From Thraustochytrium sp. TN22 (lineage: Eukaryota > Sar > Bigyra > Thraustochytrida > Thraustochytriidae), in NCBI GenBank assembly GCA_013306675.1, contig JABLUY010000322.1:1-33907 (forward strand): a DNA stretch of 33,907 nucleotides, written 5' to 3'. Below, in pieces: positions 33,900-33,907 of this stretch (within the stretch, counting starts at the first letter, position 1; every line of letters begins with the position of its first letter). The notes beneath the pieces were generated by a model that saw nothing but the letters and a program-made list of their open reading frames with translations, was not told where the DNA came from and ran no database searches. Both the position numbers and the translations under genes were made by a program.

Positions 33900-33907
33900 G
33901 CGGCGGC
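33528..33907. other. Right flank, ending in a (GGC)n run
   Basis: No gene is supported. A GCTAGCTAGC run occurs at 33602-33615. From about 33854 to the window edge the sequence is an almost pure GGC repeat with one GCA interruption, probably the leader or a low-complexity exon of the next gene, cut by the window end. Confidence 0.6.

Overview
This is a GC-rich, gene-dense, intron-poor nuclear segment from a eukaryote. The products include a 40S ribosomal protein, a proteasome lid subunit, retromer and ESCRT-I subunits, an ER thioredoxin-fold protein, C2H2 zinc fingers and a family X DNA polymerase. I see no bacterial operons, Shine-Dalgarno sites or mobile elements. Only three of the sixteen well-supported genes need introns, and the five introns inferred are short or sit next to the start codon, with GTRNGT donors. 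A tyrosine-kinase-like (TKL) kinase fused to a cyclic-nucleotide-binding domain and a multi-RGS protein fit a protist, perhaps a stramenopile such as a thraustochytrid. That placement is inference; the sequence alone does not prove it.

Layout. 0.3-0.8 kb: small basic protein (+, spliced). 1.0-3.8 kb: six-TM/TKL kinase/CNBD protein (-), head-to-head with a multi-RGS protein carrying an N-terminal acylation signal (+, 5.6-7.2 kb). 7.4-8.3 kb: lipoate-protein-ligase-like enzyme (-). 8.9-10.2 kb: membrane-anchored HSL-type esterase (-). 11.0-11.5 kb: an imperfect tandem duplication that no gene explains. 11.5-12.3 kb: ribosomal protein eS25 (-), divergent from VPS29 (+, 12.9-13.6 kb). 13.65-17.4 kb: the largest gene-poor stretch. 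17.4-18.95 kb: YY1-like zinc-finger protein (+). 19.5-21.0 kb: RPN3/PSMD3 (-), divergent from a thioredoxin-fold protein (+, 22.3-23.1 kb). 23.5-25.3 kb: organellar-type glutamyl-tRNA synthetase (-), divergent from a TMX3-like ER protein (+, 25.6-27.1 kb). 27.5-28.1 kb: VPS28 (-). 28.9-33.5 kb: two paralogous monoacylglycerol-lipase-like hydrolases (+) flanking a polymerase lambda-like gene (+).

Organisation. Five gene pairs are divergent, so shared upstream regions are common. Several start codons sit inside a CAAGATGGCGGC-like element, which is the animal YY1 site and the TISU translation initiator. The window also encodes a YY1-like factor whose own start codon carries the element, and one perfect copy lies in the gene-poor 13.65-17.4 kb stretch. 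Tetranucleotide tracts (GAGC, GGCA) repeatedly occur just upstream of start codons. Most genes are unrelated housekeeping functions. The plausible functional link is signalling: the kinase/CNBD and RGS genes are neighbours and share an upstream region.
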